Shown one piece after another: positions 51,490-61,347 of a stretch of 64,000 nucleotides of DNA (within the stretch, counting starts at the first letter, position 1; each line of letters begins with the position of its first letter). A program made the position numbers and the translations under genes. The stretch is taken from NCBI GenBank assembly GCA_964548365.1, contig CAZJRD010000010.1, positions 10,468-74,467 of the forward strand, written 5' to 3'. Below the pieces are notes generated by a model. It saw only the letters and a program-made list of their open reading frames with translations. It was not told the DNA's origin and searched no databases. The stretch is from B46-G9 sp964548365 (lineage in GTDB: Bacteria; Desulfobacterota; DSM-4660; Desulfatiglandales; Desulfatiglandaceae).

Positions 51490-51978
51490 ATGATGACCTT
51501 GGAGAACGGCAAAATCACGATTGGCTGGCGTGAATGGGTCAGCTTACCGGGTCTTGACATTCCTGCCGTCAAGGCCAAGATAGACACGGGCGCCAAGACA
51601 TCGGCATTGCACGCCTTTCGTGTAGAAGAATTCGAAGTGGAAGGCCGCAAAATGATCCGCTTTGCAATACGGCCGCTCCAGCGCAAGAAAAAGCTGATCC
51701 TTCACTGTACGGCCCTCCTGCTGGAACAACGCATAGTCACTGATTCCGGCGGGCACCGTGAGCTGCGCCATGTGATTCGTACACCGGTTATGCTCGGCAG
51801 TGAATCATGGCCTATCGAAATAACATTAACCCACCGGGACACCTTGAGATTTCGAATGCTTCTCGGGCGAACGGCGCTACGGGGGCGCTGTCTGGTTGAT
51901 CCGGAAAAATCTTATCTGACCGGACGTTCCCTGGCAAAAACATACCGCTCGGAGGAGAGCAGAAAGGAGGCAACATGA
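51490..51978 (+). CDS. RimK-associated retropepsin-like protease (cytoplasmic, PF05618-type)
   Basis: 162 residues with no signal peptide. The single catalytic aspartate is in VKAKIDTGAKTSALHA, and the second conserved block is FRMLLGRTALRGRCLVDPEKSYL. The family was first called ATP-dependent zinc protease; structures of relatives show retropepsin-like dimers, so zinc need not be involved. The ATG at 51490 is followed at once by a second ATG. Its stop overlaps the rimK start by four bases, and the same arrangement is conserved in published RimK neighbourhoods. A homologous protease with a signal peptide is encoded at 53946-54470. Confidence 0.88.
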   Translation: MMTLENGKITIGWREWVSLPGLDIPAVKAKIDTGAKTSALHAFRVEEFEVEGRKMIRFAIRPLQRKKKLILHCTALLLEQRIVTDSGGHRELRHVIRTPVMLGSESWPIEITLTHRDTLRFRMLLGRTALRGRCLVDPEKSYLTGRSLAKTYRSEESRKEAT

Positions 51979-52880
51979 AGATCGGTATCCTATCCAGAAA
52001 GGCCGAGCTCTACTCGACCAGCCGCCTCGTTGATGCGGCCAAACAACGGGGCCATGAAGTGGCTGTGGTCAATCCGCTATTCTGCTATATGAACATCACT
52101 TCCCACAAGCCCTCGATTCACTACATGGGTGAAAGCCTCGAAGGTTTCGATGCCATTATTCCGCGAATCGGCGCATCGATTGCTTTCTATGGAACCGCGG
52201 TGGTCCGCCAATTCGAAATGATGAATGTTTACTGTGTGAATGAATCCGTTGCCATAAGCCGTTCCAGGGACAAGTTGCGCAGCCTGCAGCTCCTTGCCAG
52301 AAAGGGCATCGGCCTGCCGGTGACCGCCTTCGCCCGTTCGACAAAATATACCTCGCACCTGATCGATGTTGTCGGAGGGGCCCCGTTGATTATTAAACTG
52401 CTTGAGGGAACCCAGGGGATCGGCGTGGTGCTGGCGGAAACCAACAAGGCCGCCGAAAGTGTCATCGAAGCCTTTCGGGGATTGAAGGCCAATATTCTGG
52501 TGCAGGAATTTATCAAGGAAGCCGGTGCCATGGACATTCGATGTTTCGTTGTCGGCGAAAAAGTGGTCGCCGCCATGATGCGGCAGGGCAAAACCGGCGA
52601 GTTTCGTTCCAACCTTCACCGGGGCGGAAAGAGCGCCGTGATCAAGATAACCCCCGAAGAGCGTTCCACCGCGGTTCGTGCGGCCAAAATCATGGGTCTG
52701 AATGTGGCCGGCGTGGACCTCTTGCGATCGAATCATGGACCGGTTATCATGGAAGTCAATTCATCGCCCGGACTGGAAGGGATTGAAAAAACAACCAAGA
52801 AGGATATCGCCACGATCGTCATTGAATTCATTGAAAGAAATGCCGCACCCGGAAAAACTCATACCCGCGGCACCGGCTGA
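51975..52880 (+). CDS. rimK: RimK-family ATP-grasp amino-acid ligase
   Basis: 301 residues, the length of E. coli RimK, which adds glutamates to the C-terminus of ribosomal protein S6. N-terminal MKIGILSRKAELYSTSRLVD is very close to that family. The ATP-grasp fold includes LIIKLLEGTQGIGVVLAE, an EFIKEAGAMDIRCFVVG strand and the ATP/metal site VIMEVNSSPGLEGIEK. It overlaps the protease gene (ATGA) and is followed 12 bases later by the desuccinylase gene. S6 as the target is unproven: the neighbours suggest a modified peptide or amino-acid conjugate that can be removed by the partner hydrolases. Confidence 0.92.
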   Translation: MKIGILSRKAELYSTSRLVDAAKQRGHEVAVVNPLFCYMNITSHKPSIHYMGESLEGFDAIIPRIGASIAFYGTAVVRQFEMMNVYCVNESVAISRSRDKLRSLQLLARKGIGLPVTAFARSTKYTSHLIDVVGGAPLIIKLLEGTQGIGVVLAETNKAAESVIEAFRGLKANILVQEFIKEAGAMDIRCFVVGEKVVAAMMRQGKTGEFRSNLHRGGKSAVIKITPEERSTAVRAAKIMGLNVAGVDLLRSNHGPVIMEVNSSPGLEGIEKTTKKDIATIVIEFIERNAAPGKTHTRGTG

Positions 52881-52892
52881 CAAAGAGGCTTC

Positions 52893-53918
52893 ATGCCAGA
52901 GACTTTCCAGATTAATGGCTGCACGGTAAAACCCGGCCGGCAGGTCACCGTCAATATTCCGGTTGCCCGGCTGCATACCCATACCGAGATGACGATGCCG
53001 GTCCATGTGGTCCGGGGCAAAAAAGAGGGGCCGGTCCTCTTTGTCTGCGCCGCCATTCATGGCGACGAGATTCTTGGCGTAGAAATTATCCGCCGCCTGA
53101 TCGATTCCAAGCGACTGGACCGCGTGCGGGGCACGCTGATCGCGGTGCCTGTTGTCAACATTTTTGGCTTTATCGCCCACAACCGTTACTTGCCCGACCG
53201 GCGGGATTTGAATCGATTCTTCCCTGGAAGCGAAACCGGATCCCTGGCCTCCCGCCTCGCCAGTATTTTTATGCAGGAGGTGGCTGAAAGAAGTACTCAC
53301 GGCATCGACCTCCATACCGGCTCCCATCACCGCGCCAACCTGCCGCAAATTCGAGCCCGGCTGGATGATCCCCATACCCTGGCACTGGCCGAGGCTTTCG
53401 GGGCGCCTGTCATTATCGACGCCAACGTTCGCGATGGTTCTTTGCGACAGGCGGTCATGGAAAAGGGAATCCCCATGCTGCTGTATGAAGCCGGTGAAGG
53501 CCTCCGGTTTGACGAAGTGGCCATCCGAATGGGGATCAAGGGGATCTTGTCCGTCATGCGTCACATCGGCATGTTGCCGAAAGCGCACGTCGCCAAGGCG
53601 AAGAACGGGCCGCTGATTGCTCGCTCGACGACCTGGGTCCGGGCCCCCAAGAGCGGAATTTTGCGCGCCGGGGTTGCTTTGGGAAGTGTCGTGAGCGCAA
53701 ATGAACGCCTAGGCGTCATTGCCGACCCGTTTGGTCAAAATGAAGAAAAAGTCCATGCGCCTGTTCCCGGTATTGTCATCGGTAATTTGAATCTTCCGCT
53801 GGTTCACGAGGGGGACGCAATTTTTCATATTGCCCGCTTCGATCAGGAGGATATTGACGAGTCCCTATATCAGGAGCTTCAGGAGGCGGTCAACGGCCAG
53901 GGTGACAGCCTTCTCTAG
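52893..53918 (+). CDS. Succinylglutamate desuccinylase/aspartoacylase family hydrolase
   Basis: 341 residues of the M14 zinc peptidase-like fold. Zinc ligands are His and Glu in AAIHGDEILGVEIIRRL and the His in HGIDLHTGSHHR; NRYLPDRRDLNRFFPG supplies the Arg and Asn of the substrate site. YEAGEGLRF carries a family-typical catalytic Glu. Such enzymes release an N-acyl group or a C-terminal-like amino acid from N-acyl amino acids. Directly after rimK, it probably cleaves the amide made by the ligase, either to turn over the modification or recycle the amino acid. The stop lies 27 bases before the convergent exported retropepsin. Confidence 0.88.
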   Translation: MPETFQINGCTVKPGRQVTVNIPVARLHTHTEMTMPVHVVRGKKEGPVLFVCAAIHGDEILGVEIIRRLIDSKRLDRVRGTLIAVPVVNIFGFIAHNRYLPDRRDLNRFFPGSETGSLASRLASIFMQEVAERSTHGIDLHTGSHHRANLPQIRARLDDPHTLALAEAFGAPVIIDANVRDGSLRQAVMEKGIPMLLYEAGEGLRFDEVAIRMGIKGILSVMRHIGMLPKAHVAKAKNGPLIARSTTWVRAPKSGILRAGVALGSVVSANERLGVIADPFGQNEEKVHAPVPGIVIGNLNLPLVHEGDAIFHIARFDQEDIDESLYQELQEAVNGQGDSLL

Positions 53919-53945
53919 AGGCGGTTTCATCGAACTCCTCCGGAA

Positions 53946-54470
53946 TCAGTTCCCGCAGGGTTCCCTGCATCTTGGCTGGGTGGTGAAATTGAGCGACGGA
54001 TCGACGATGAAAACGCCTTCGATAAAACTGCGGCCGACCAGCATCCGGTAATTAAATCCGGTCCGGTCTTCCAGGTTGACTTCAACTTCCCGATAATACT
54101 CCCCCAGGCAGACGCCCAGCTTGATCACGTAACGGCGGACCGACTCGGTTTTATGCCGCTTAATCCTGACCCGTTTGATAATTTTTCTTTCAATCGTTCT
54201 CTTCTCGCCCTTCAAATTCGCCGCGTCAAAGCGAATCCACTCTTCGCCGTTGCGCTCAAATTCGACGGTTTGAGAGACACCCAGAGAAGAGTTTCTTGCG
54301 CCCGTATCGAGCTTTGCCTTGAATTCAAGACCGCTAGGGCAGATTTTAACTTTTTCAATCAACCCCACAATCTTTTTTTCCGATGAAAACGCAATCATCG
54401 GATGCCACAGCAAAACAACGACGAAAATTGCGACAAACCATATGGAGTTCATTTTGTTGATTCTTGTCAT
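53946..54470 (-). CDS. Exported retropepsin-like protease, paralogue of the RimK-associated one
   Basis: 174 residues from the ATG at 54470 (AAGGAGG five bases upstream). A signal peptide (IWFVAIFVVVLLWHPMIAFS) precedes the same domain as at 51490-51978: LEFKAKLDTGARNSSLG and NYRMLVGRSFIEGVFIVDPSLNF. The catalytic aspartate is kept. The mature protein would lie in the periplasm or be membrane-anchored. It shares the direction of tamA (96 bases upstream) and tamB, so it may be the third gene of a tamB-tamA-protease operon, while its 3' end faces the rimK cluster. Two paralogous proteases on the two sides of the membrane are unusual. Confidence 0.85.
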   Translation of the reverse strand: MTRINKMNSIWFVAIFVVVLLWHPMIAFSSEKKIVGLIEKVKICPSGLEFKAKLDTGARNSSLGVSQTVEFERNGEEWIRFDAANLKGEKRTIERKIIKRVRIKRHKTESVRRYVIKLGVCLGEYYREVEVNLEDRTGFNYRMLVGRSFIEGVFIVDPSLNFTTQPRCREPCGN

Positions 54471-54566
54471 ACAATCCTCCTTGTCAGGTCCCGATACCGC
54501 ACCCACCCGGAGCAGGCGCCGGTGTACTTGCAATCTCAGTGTTCAACAAATGGCCGTAACCATCAC

Positions 54567-56702
54567 TCAAAATGCCATGCCCACGCTAAAGTGAAACACA
54601 AAGAGGTCTTCACCCCTTTCGGCATTTCGATCCGGGTTGAAAGCAAGGTCAGCACGAACCGGTCCGACGGGCAAGAGATACTGCAGGCCGAGACCGACCG
54701 CAGGGCGGATACCTTTAAAATACTGAGAAAAGGTATCCGACAGGATTTCTGATCGGCTCTCGTATGGCGGTAAACCAAGTTCGAATCGTGTGCGGTTCGG
54801 GGAGATATTACCAAGGTCAAGAAAAACAGTCCCCACCAGATTTCCCTTCAATCGTTGCCGTAATTCAATGTTGAACACATTGAATGCCAGCCCTCCCGCC
54901 GGATCACCCGACTCGTTCCTGGGGCCGAGTTCCGATTGCCTGAAACTCCGCACCGTATTTTCGCCACCGTTAAAAAACCTTTCTCCAATGGGTACGGTAA
55001 TATCATTTGAACCGGGGATGATCAATCCCGTGCTGTATCGTAACGCCAGTATGGTGTGCCCGGCCAAAGGGAAGAAAAAACGAGCTCCTCCGGCAAATCG
55101 GAAAAACGAGATTTCCCCGCCCAGAAATGTGCCTGCATGTTCAGCGGAAACAAAACATCTTTGCCCTCTGGAGGGGAAAAACGGGTCATCCCGCGTGTCA
55201 TACGTGGACTGAAACTTCACGCTGGCCAGGTTATAGTTATCCTGTGTACCTGTCTCCACAACGCCCACATTAGTCAGATCCGTTACACGGAAGCCGTATT
55301 GGCCTGCCACACTCAGATTAGCCGAGACCTCCTTCGAGAATTGTATGGAAGCCTCTTTGTCTTCCCGCGTAAACGAAGGCTCCTCCCGTCTGCTGTAACG
55401 AATAGGCAGCGACGCAGTGATCGAGGTGTTGAGAAACCAGGGGTCCAATATGCTGGCCCCTATGCTTCTCGCCTTGAAAGAGCCGGTGCCGTTCAGATCC
55501 AAGACTCGGCCTGTGCCGAAGAGATTCTTATCTCGAAACCCGGCCTTCATCCGCAGTCTTTCGTAAGAACCCCAGCCTGATTCAAAATAGACTTCTTTGG
55601 CCGGAACTTCCCTGACCTTTACGATGAGGGGCCATGTGTTGTTTCCTTTCCTTTCTTGAAGATCAAGGGACACCCTGGAAAACAGCCCCGTTTTATAGAG
55701 CTGTCCAAAACTCTCCTTTTGTTTTTTGAGATCAAAACGGTCGCCCGGTTTTAAAAGCACTCGACTGCGGATGAATCTCTCCCGGGTCCTCTCATTTCCC
55801 TGGATAACAATATTGGAAATCGTGACCAGGGGCCCTTTCCTGATATCAGCTACGAGCACCACCCGGCCCGGTGCCTCTCCCTGCCGTTCCTTTACTTCGA
55901 CGCTTGCCTTCGGGTAGCCAAGATCTCCGTAGAGATCCGCCAGCCTATTCTGCAAGGCTATTTTTCTCCTGCTGAAATACGGCTTGCCAACCAGCTCCCC
56001 TCGGAGTTTTTTAAGGACACTCTCCGAACCTTCAACAACATCCCCCTCTAAAAAAACACCATGAACAACATAGCGGATGCCTTCCTCTATGTTAAACGCG
56101 ACCGTTGCCCGGGTCCGGTCCCGGTTAAAGGTAAAATGAGGATCTCCCACAACTACATGGAGATACCCATTGGAAATATAGAAATCCCGGATTCGGGATA
56201 GTGCCGAATTCACCTCCGACTTGACCAGGGGTGCTTCCCCATGACCGAACAGACCCGGCTTTTTCCCTTCGAAAAAGTTCAGCAGTGTCTGCCTGTCAAA
56301 TGTCGCGTTTCCCGTAATCAAAATCTTTTCCAGAATAACAAGGGGGCCTTCCTTGATACTAAATATGACTGCCGATTTTCCCCCGACATCTTTCATGGAA
56401 TAGTTTACAGTTGCAAACGCGTAACCCGCCTTTCGGTAGGCAAGTTCCATCTGAAACGCCGCATCGTCTATGTCCGAACGATGCCTTCCCTGTTTCTCAA
56501 AAGCCGCCAATTCCTCCGCCGCCGCCTTTCGCAAAGCTGTCTCGCTTAAGGCCTTATTTCCCTGGAAAAGGATGTTAAAGGAACCTACCTGATCCCTCGC
56601 CTTCATACCTTCCTGGGCAGACGCCCATACTGGAGATAATACCGCGACCTCTACGATGGCAAATACCAGGCAAATGTATGGCGCCAACCTGTGTGTCCTC
56701 AT
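54567..56702 (-). CDS. tamA: TamA-like outer-membrane assembly protein (BamA/Omp85 superfamily)
   Basis: 711 residues with a signal peptide (about 1-30). About four POTRA domains follow: FNILFQGNKALSETALR, ILEKILITGNATFDRQTLLNF, VVHGVFLEGDVVEGSESVLK and ISNIVIQGNERTRERFIRS. Then comes a 16-strand barrel domain (FFNGGENTVRSFRQSELGPR carries the conserved RxF/Y-type lid loop) ending FSVGMAF with the C-terminal Phe of outer-membrane proteins. TamA works with TamB, encoded 17 bases upstream, to insert autotransporters or move phospholipids. It has one more POTRA than E. coli TamA. Confidence 0.9.
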   Translation of the reverse strand: MRTHRLAPYICLVFAIVEVAVLSPVWASAQEGMKARDQVGSFNILFQGNKALSETALRKAAAEELAAFEKQGRHRSDIDDAAFQMELAYRKAGYAFATVNYSMKDVGGKSAVIFSIKEGPLVILEKILITGNATFDRQTLLNFFEGKKPGLFGHGEAPLVKSEVNSALSRIRDFYISNGYLHVVVGDPHFTFNRDRTRATVAFNIEEGIRYVVHGVFLEGDVVEGSESVLKKLRGELVGKPYFSRRKIALQNRLADLYGDLGYPKASVEVKERQGEAPGRVVLVADIRKGPLVTISNIVIQGNERTRERFIRSRVLLKPGDRFDLKKQKESFGQLYKTGLFSRVSLDLQERKGNNTWPLIVKVREVPAKEVYFESGWGSYERLRMKAGFRDKNLFGTGRVLDLNGTGSFKARSIGASILDPWFLNTSITASLPIRYSRREEPSFTREDKEASIQFSKEVSANLSVAGQYGFRVTDLTNVGVVETGTQDNYNLASVKFQSTYDTRDDPFFPSRGQRCFVSAEHAGTFLGGEISFFRFAGGARFFFPLAGHTILALRYSTGLIIPGSNDITVPIGERFFNGGENTVRSFRQSELGPRNESGDPAGGLAFNVFNIELRQRLKGNLVGTVFLDLGNISPNRTRFELGLPPYESRSEILSDTFSQYFKGIRPAVGLGLQYLLPVGPVRADLAFNPDRNAERGEDLFVFHFSVGMAF

Positions 56703-56719
56703 GCACCCCTGCCTTTCTT

Positions 56720-59700
56720 CTATTTGAACCGGAAGACAATCCTGAGACCCGCGTTGTAATAATCAAACGCGTCTTTTTCTCCGGTAAGGTAGAGGACGTC
56801 TCCCTTCCGAAAAATTCCATTGGCCAACCGGAAATCGGCCTCTATGGTCTCATCACCGGTGCGGGTTACTTCTCTGCCAATAACAACATTGAGTCTGTCA
56901 AGAACGGGCTCGTCTGTTCCACCCCTGTCGCTGGCGAACCACCGGGAAATAAAATCTCTGCCCACATACACCGCGATGTTCTTCCCTTGTCGCTCCGATA
57001 TGCCAAGGTTGTTTGCTGCTTTTGGTTTTCGGCCCGTCAGAACCATGAGGAGCAATTCTTCGTTTGAAAGAGGAGGAACAGAGGATAAGGTGACGGCAGG
57101 TTCATCATAAGGCCCCTGCACTACCATGGTGATATCATATCCGAACATACGCGATTTCCCGGTTAAATCGAGAACCGGCCGATCCGGATCGTTCTTATTG
57201 AAACGAATAACCCCGGTCTCAAGGGATAGATTGCCCGAGGGAAGAATAAGCCGCCCGGAGTCTACATACACATTCCCGGTAAGAATCGGCACTTCACCTG
57301 TGCCGCCGAGCTTCAAATCAGGACGGAGAAAAGCGGTGACCACGTTGCTTCTTATTTTGAAGGGGTTCTTGGAGGTAATGTGCACGTCGAAAGTCATGCT
57401 GTCAAACGGTGGCCTGCGAATGGAAAAAAGCTGGAGACCTGATCCAACACGGGAAGGCCCCGCTCCTTTCAGGGAACTTAACAAATCGAAATATCTGGAA
57501 AAATAGCCATCTGTGATGGCCAGTTTTCCCGCAACTTCCAGGCGTGAGAGAGGGCCTTTGACAGTCAAATCCGTATCAGAGCGCACTTTTACCCCTTCAC
57601 CCCGGTAGTAGAGAAGATTTTTTCCCTGGAGCCGCAGGTCGGCAAAGGGAGTGGATTCGCCTTTTCGCATCACGGATCCCGTAACCGTAAACGCGGACCC
57701 GCCCAATCGGCCCATGAGTTTTTGCAGATGAAGGGCTTCGGGTGTCACCGTTGCCGTGAGATTGACTGCATCCAGTAAAGGGACATCTATGTTCGGCCTT
57801 AATTCACCTTCTGACAAACTTACACTGGCGTTTATGGCTGGATTCGAAGCCGGTCCCGCGATTTCAATCTTTGCCTTCAGTCGACCGGAAACACGACGGA
57901 GACTGGAGACCCCCGCAGCCACCCAGCCCAACTCCCCCATGGTAACTTCTCCCCGGACATTCACTTTTCCCTCCAGTTTCCGGGTACCTCCTTGGAGCAG
58001 AGCAGGCAGTACCCGAACCCCGTTCCAGGATCCATCGCAGGAGAAGGACAGGGAGGGGGAATGCCCTTGAATAGACTCAATCACCAATTTCGTCCTGTCG
58101 AAAGAGAGCTTGCCTTTGATATGAAGAGGGCCAGGAGGCAGGGGCTTAAAATGAGGGGGCGGATGGAAATTATCGCAATCAAAGGAGAGCCTTCCATCCG
58201 GATCATTCCATGTGCCCGCCACATGGAGTTCACCTTGAAAGGAGCCCCCGCGAGGCAGGTACTTCGGGAAATTCAAATTGAGCGCTCCCAGGTCAGAAAA
58301 ATCCACCTTGGCGTCAAGCGACAGGGGTCCGGGCATCAGGGACGGTTTTCTGAGAAGGTTCACGGGAAGGGTCCCCTGAATGGCCAGCACTTGCTCATTC
58401 CCTCTGCGCCATTCGAACTTTCGGACGGATATCCCTTGGTTTCCATAGAAAAGATCGAAACGACCTGCCAGAGAAAGCCCGGCATCACTGCTCTCCAGGT
58501 GTGGCAATTCGCCCATAAGAGTGACTACAGGTGCGTCTTTTGTTCCGGAAAGGCGCACCCGTGCATTCAGCCCTTCGAAACGCAGACGGTCTGTGACAAG
58601 GGACGGAAACCATTTTCCGCTTTTCACGTTTGAAAGGAATATATGGATATCCGTCTTGCCAACCCATGAAAAAGTTCCGTCGAGGCGTACAGTGCCAGCC
58701 GAGCCGTTCAGGTTTACCTGTCTCAAGGATATCTCCCCCTTTCGCCAGAAACGAACATATCCCGGAGGCACGAGGGAAAGCGAATCGGTCTTTCCCGAGA
58801 GCGTCAATTGGGTGATCTCCACATCAAAAAAGGCGTCTGCCGGTCCCCGAACAAAATTTCCCTTTAATACGGTTTCGGCTCTCAGAGTATTGATCCTGGC
58901 CTCGTCTATATCGATCCTGCGGCCTGAACTGCGCGCCTTGAACACCACCTTCGGAATGGTGAAACGGCCGATATGGAGTTGTCCCAGAACAAAATCAGCC
59001 CGGGCATTTGCCGCACGTAACGTACCGGAAAAATCCAAATTTCCGTGGATGGTTCCCCCTATGGATGGGGTTTCAGAAAGCAAATTTTTTGTGTAACGCG
59101 CCGAATCTGCAACATCGATCTGCAGATGCACGTTTTCAAAGGACCTTGACTCGATCACAAACGATCCGCTCAATGCGATCCGATCCGCCTGGTGACGGGC
59201 CACAAGGGTCTCGACCGATATTTTCCGGCCATCGGACCTCAACCGCAGGGTTGCATCGCCGAACGGGGTTCCCTCAAATTTGATCTGCCCTGCATTTACG
59301 GAAAGGGTTCCATGGGGCATCTTCATGGGACCCGCAAAAAAGGCTTCCCCTTCCATGCTCCCGGAAATCCCGGGGCTTCCGTGATGGTTACTTCCCTTTT
59401 TCGGCCACAGTCTCCCCACATAGGGCCCAAGGTCGGAAACGCGGAATTTCAATCGGGTGTCTTCAAACTCCTGTTTTGAAAATCGGAACGTTCCCTCTCC
59501 TTCAATGCGATCCTGCCCCCTGCGTAATGTCATTGATTTGATAACTGCCCGGCGGGAATCGGCAGTTGCCAGGACCGACAGGTCATCAAAGGTCAAGCCG
59601 CCGAAAGCAATCTTTCGGCCGGTGAGTTTTATCTTCCCCTTTGGAGCCCTGATGACCCCTCCAATGGTTACATCGCCCAAAATGGACCCGCCCATTGCCG

Positions 59701-61174
59701 GAAGGGCGAAAATCCGGCTCACTAGCCCCAGGTTCGGAAAATCCATCTTCAGTGAAGCCCGCACCGTCGAAGTCATGAGGGAACGATTCTTTGCAGGGAT
59801 CTCAATTCGACACGATCCCATGCGAAGGTACCCACCGTCTGTGGTGAGGCTCCCTTTCGACAATACGAGAGTACCCTCCTGGACACGCCCCTGGATCAAG
59901 AGCCTGTGTGGTGGCAGGGTAGCCACTTTCGCGGCGTGGTCCGGCCCCAGAAGGGAAAGAAGGGAAGGAACGTTATGGGAATCGAGCGAAAATTCGCCCG
60001 TTGCGGTCCTTAACAAGCCTGAAAAATCACCCTGGAATATGGTCTCCGCCGGTGCCGTCACCCCCCGCAGGGCGATAGTATTTGCGCCTGATCGAACATC
60101 CAGCGTCTCTATCAGAAGCTTCTCATTTTTTGCCTTTGCCCGTATAGCCACCCTATCCGTTTCAAACCCGTTAATGGAGCCCCCTTCCAGGGTGAGATCC
60201 AGGTCGCCCTCCAGATTGCTCGGGTGATCTTGAGGCAAAAGCACATGGGCTTTCATGGAAAGAGTCCCCGCGAGTGTCAATCCAGGCAGCCTGAAAAAGG
60301 AAGAGACACGTTCCAGGTCAAGGTTATCTGCAAGAACCCCGGCACGGAGGCCTGAATGATCCATCACACCATCAATCTCCAATTGCCCGTCAACCGGATG
60401 AAGCCTTGTCTCGAATGGGATGGCCTCGGGAAGCTTTTTCAGATCGATCTTCACAAACTCTGCAAACTCCTTTCGTCCCACCATTATCTGTCTGACGGAT
60501 ATCTGCTCTTTTGAATAGTAGATCTCCGCCGTGACCTCCACTTTTCCGTCCCGGAGAACCGGATGGTGCCAGGTCCACTGCGCGATACGCAGGTCTGCAG
60601 TGCTGCTCATTTCCTCGGAACGTCTGGTCTGCAGATCAATTCCCTTCAAAGATGTCTCGTATCCTGATCCTCGAAGAAATATGGCCATGTTTTGAAGACG
60701 AACCCGGGGGAGGACTTCCGGCAGAAAGAATGATGGCGATGAGATTGCACCACTCTGATTTGATGGGTTTTCCTGGTGCCGGGACAGATCAAAATCCAGC
60801 CGGGCATCCTCCAGATTCAGAGTTGTATCGGCCAAAAACCCATTAACCCCTTTGAAAATAGACAGCACGTTGTAGGTAACCTTGAGCCGCCCCACGCTGA
60901 GGCCAACGAGGGGTCCTGAAGGAGCAGGAGGCACGGTGACGACATCATGTATCTCAAGATCCCTGAAATAGGAGCCGTCAATACTTCCTATAGTCACCCG
61001 TATCCCCCCCAGCCGGGACTCGGCAAGATCTTGCACAATTTTCTGGATATAAGGCGCCACAAGAATGCCCCGAAACACATACAGCCCCATGATCATTACC
61101 AAACCTATTACCACGATCACCGCAATCCATTTGCGCGTCCGGGGAAAATGCTGTTTGAAGGCCTTAGAGTCCAT
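56720..61174 (-). CDS. tamB: TamB-like protein (DUF490/AsmA-like inner-membrane component)
   Basis: 1484 residues from the ATG at 61174. One N-terminal helix (WIAVIVVIGLVMIMGLYVF) anchors it in the inner membrane. The very long periplasmic part is made of repeated beta units typical of TamB and its relatives YhdP and AsmA, which form a hydrophobic groove across the periplasm. The C-terminal DUF490 domain shows LTGKSRMFGYDITMVVQGPYD and LSNEELLLMVLTGRK, ending AGLRIVFRFK. It probably pairs with TamA to build a channel for lipids or proteins to the outer membrane. The gene is divergent from mgtC-like. Confidence 0.92.
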   Translation of the reverse strand: MDSKAFKQHFPRTRKWIAVIVVIGLVMIMGLYVFRGILVAPYIQKIVQDLAESRLGGIRVTIGSIDGSYFRDLEIHDVVTVPPAPSGPLVGLSVGRLKVTYNVLSIFKGVNGFLADTTLNLEDARLDFDLSRHQENPSNQSGAISSPSFFLPEVLPRVRLQNMAIFLRGSGYETSLKGIDLQTRRSEEMSSTADLRIAQWTWHHPVLRDGKVEVTAEIYYSKEQISVRQIMVGRKEFAEFVKIDLKKLPEAIPFETRLHPVDGQLEIDGVMDHSGLRAGVLADNLDLERVSSFFRLPGLTLAGTLSMKAHVLLPQDHPSNLEGDLDLTLEGGSINGFETDRVAIRAKAKNEKLLIETLDVRSGANTIALRGVTAPAETIFQGDFSGLLRTATGEFSLDSHNVPSLLSLLGPDHAAKVATLPPHRLLIQGRVQEGTLVLSKGSLTTDGGYLRMGSCRIEIPAKNRSLMTSTVRASLKMDFPNLGLVSRIFALPAMGGSILGDVTIGGVIRAPKGKIKLTGRKIAFGGLTFDDLSVLATADSRRAVIKSMTLRRGQDRIEGEGTFRFSKQEFEDTRLKFRVSDLGPYVGRLWPKKGSNHHGSPGISGSMEGEAFFAGPMKMPHGTLSVNAGQIKFEGTPFGDATLRLRSDGRKISVETLVARHQADRIALSGSFVIESRSFENVHLQIDVADSARYTKNLLSETPSIGGTIHGNLDFSGTLRAANARADFVLGQLHIGRFTIPKVVFKARSSGRRIDIDEARINTLRAETVLKGNFVRGPADAFFDVEITQLTLSGKTDSLSLVPPGYVRFWRKGEISLRQVNLNGSAGTVRLDGTFSWVGKTDIHIFLSNVKSGKWFPSLVTDRLRFEGLNARVRLSGTKDAPVVTLMGELPHLESSDAGLSLAGRFDLFYGNQGISVRKFEWRRGNEQVLAIQGTLPVNLLRKPSLMPGPLSLDAKVDFSDLGALNLNFPKYLPRGGSFQGELHVAGTWNDPDGRLSFDCDNFHPPPHFKPLPPGPLHIKGKLSFDRTKLVIESIQGHSPSLSFSCDGSWNGVRVLPALLQGGTRKLEGKVNVRGEVTMGELGWVAAGVSSLRRVSGRLKAKIEIAGPASNPAINASVSLSEGELRPNIDVPLLDAVNLTATVTPEALHLQKLMGRLGGSAFTVTGSVMRKGESTPFADLRLQGKNLLYYRGEGVKVRSDTDLTVKGPLSRLEVAGKLAITDGYFSRYFDLLSSLKGAGPSRVGSGLQLFSIRRPPFDSMTFDVHITSKNPFKIRSNVVTAFLRPDLKLGGTGEVPILTGNVYVDSGRLILPSGNLSLETGVIRFNKNDPDRPVLDLTGKSRMFGYDITMVVQGPYDEPAVTLSSVPPLSNEELLLMVLTGRKPKAANNLGISERQGKNIAVYVGRDFISRWFASDRGGTDEPVLDRLNVVIGREVTRTGDETIEADFRLANGIFRKGDVLYLTGEKDAFDYYNAGLRIVFRFK

Positions 61175-61312
61175 TACAGTCCTACTCACGTTTCACATCA
61201 CATTTATTCATGGACGGGGGGGAAGACTGGGCCGCAGAAAACGCCGCCCTGCAGTCTCCCCATCATTATTAAAAAAAAGTCCTATGCATATGATGACTTT
61301 TTTCGTAATATA

Positions 61313-61326
61313 CTATTGTACAATAG
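61313..61326. promoter_or_regulatory. 14-bp palindrome upstream of the MgtC-like gene
   Basis: CTATTGTACAATAG is a perfect palindrome located 22 bases ahead of the mgtC-like start and overlapping a weak TATACT -10. It has the size and symmetry of a dimeric repressor site. The opposite direction would serve tamB, 139 bases away. Confidence 0.45.
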
Positions 61327-61347
61327 CTTGGATGGAGCATAGAATCA

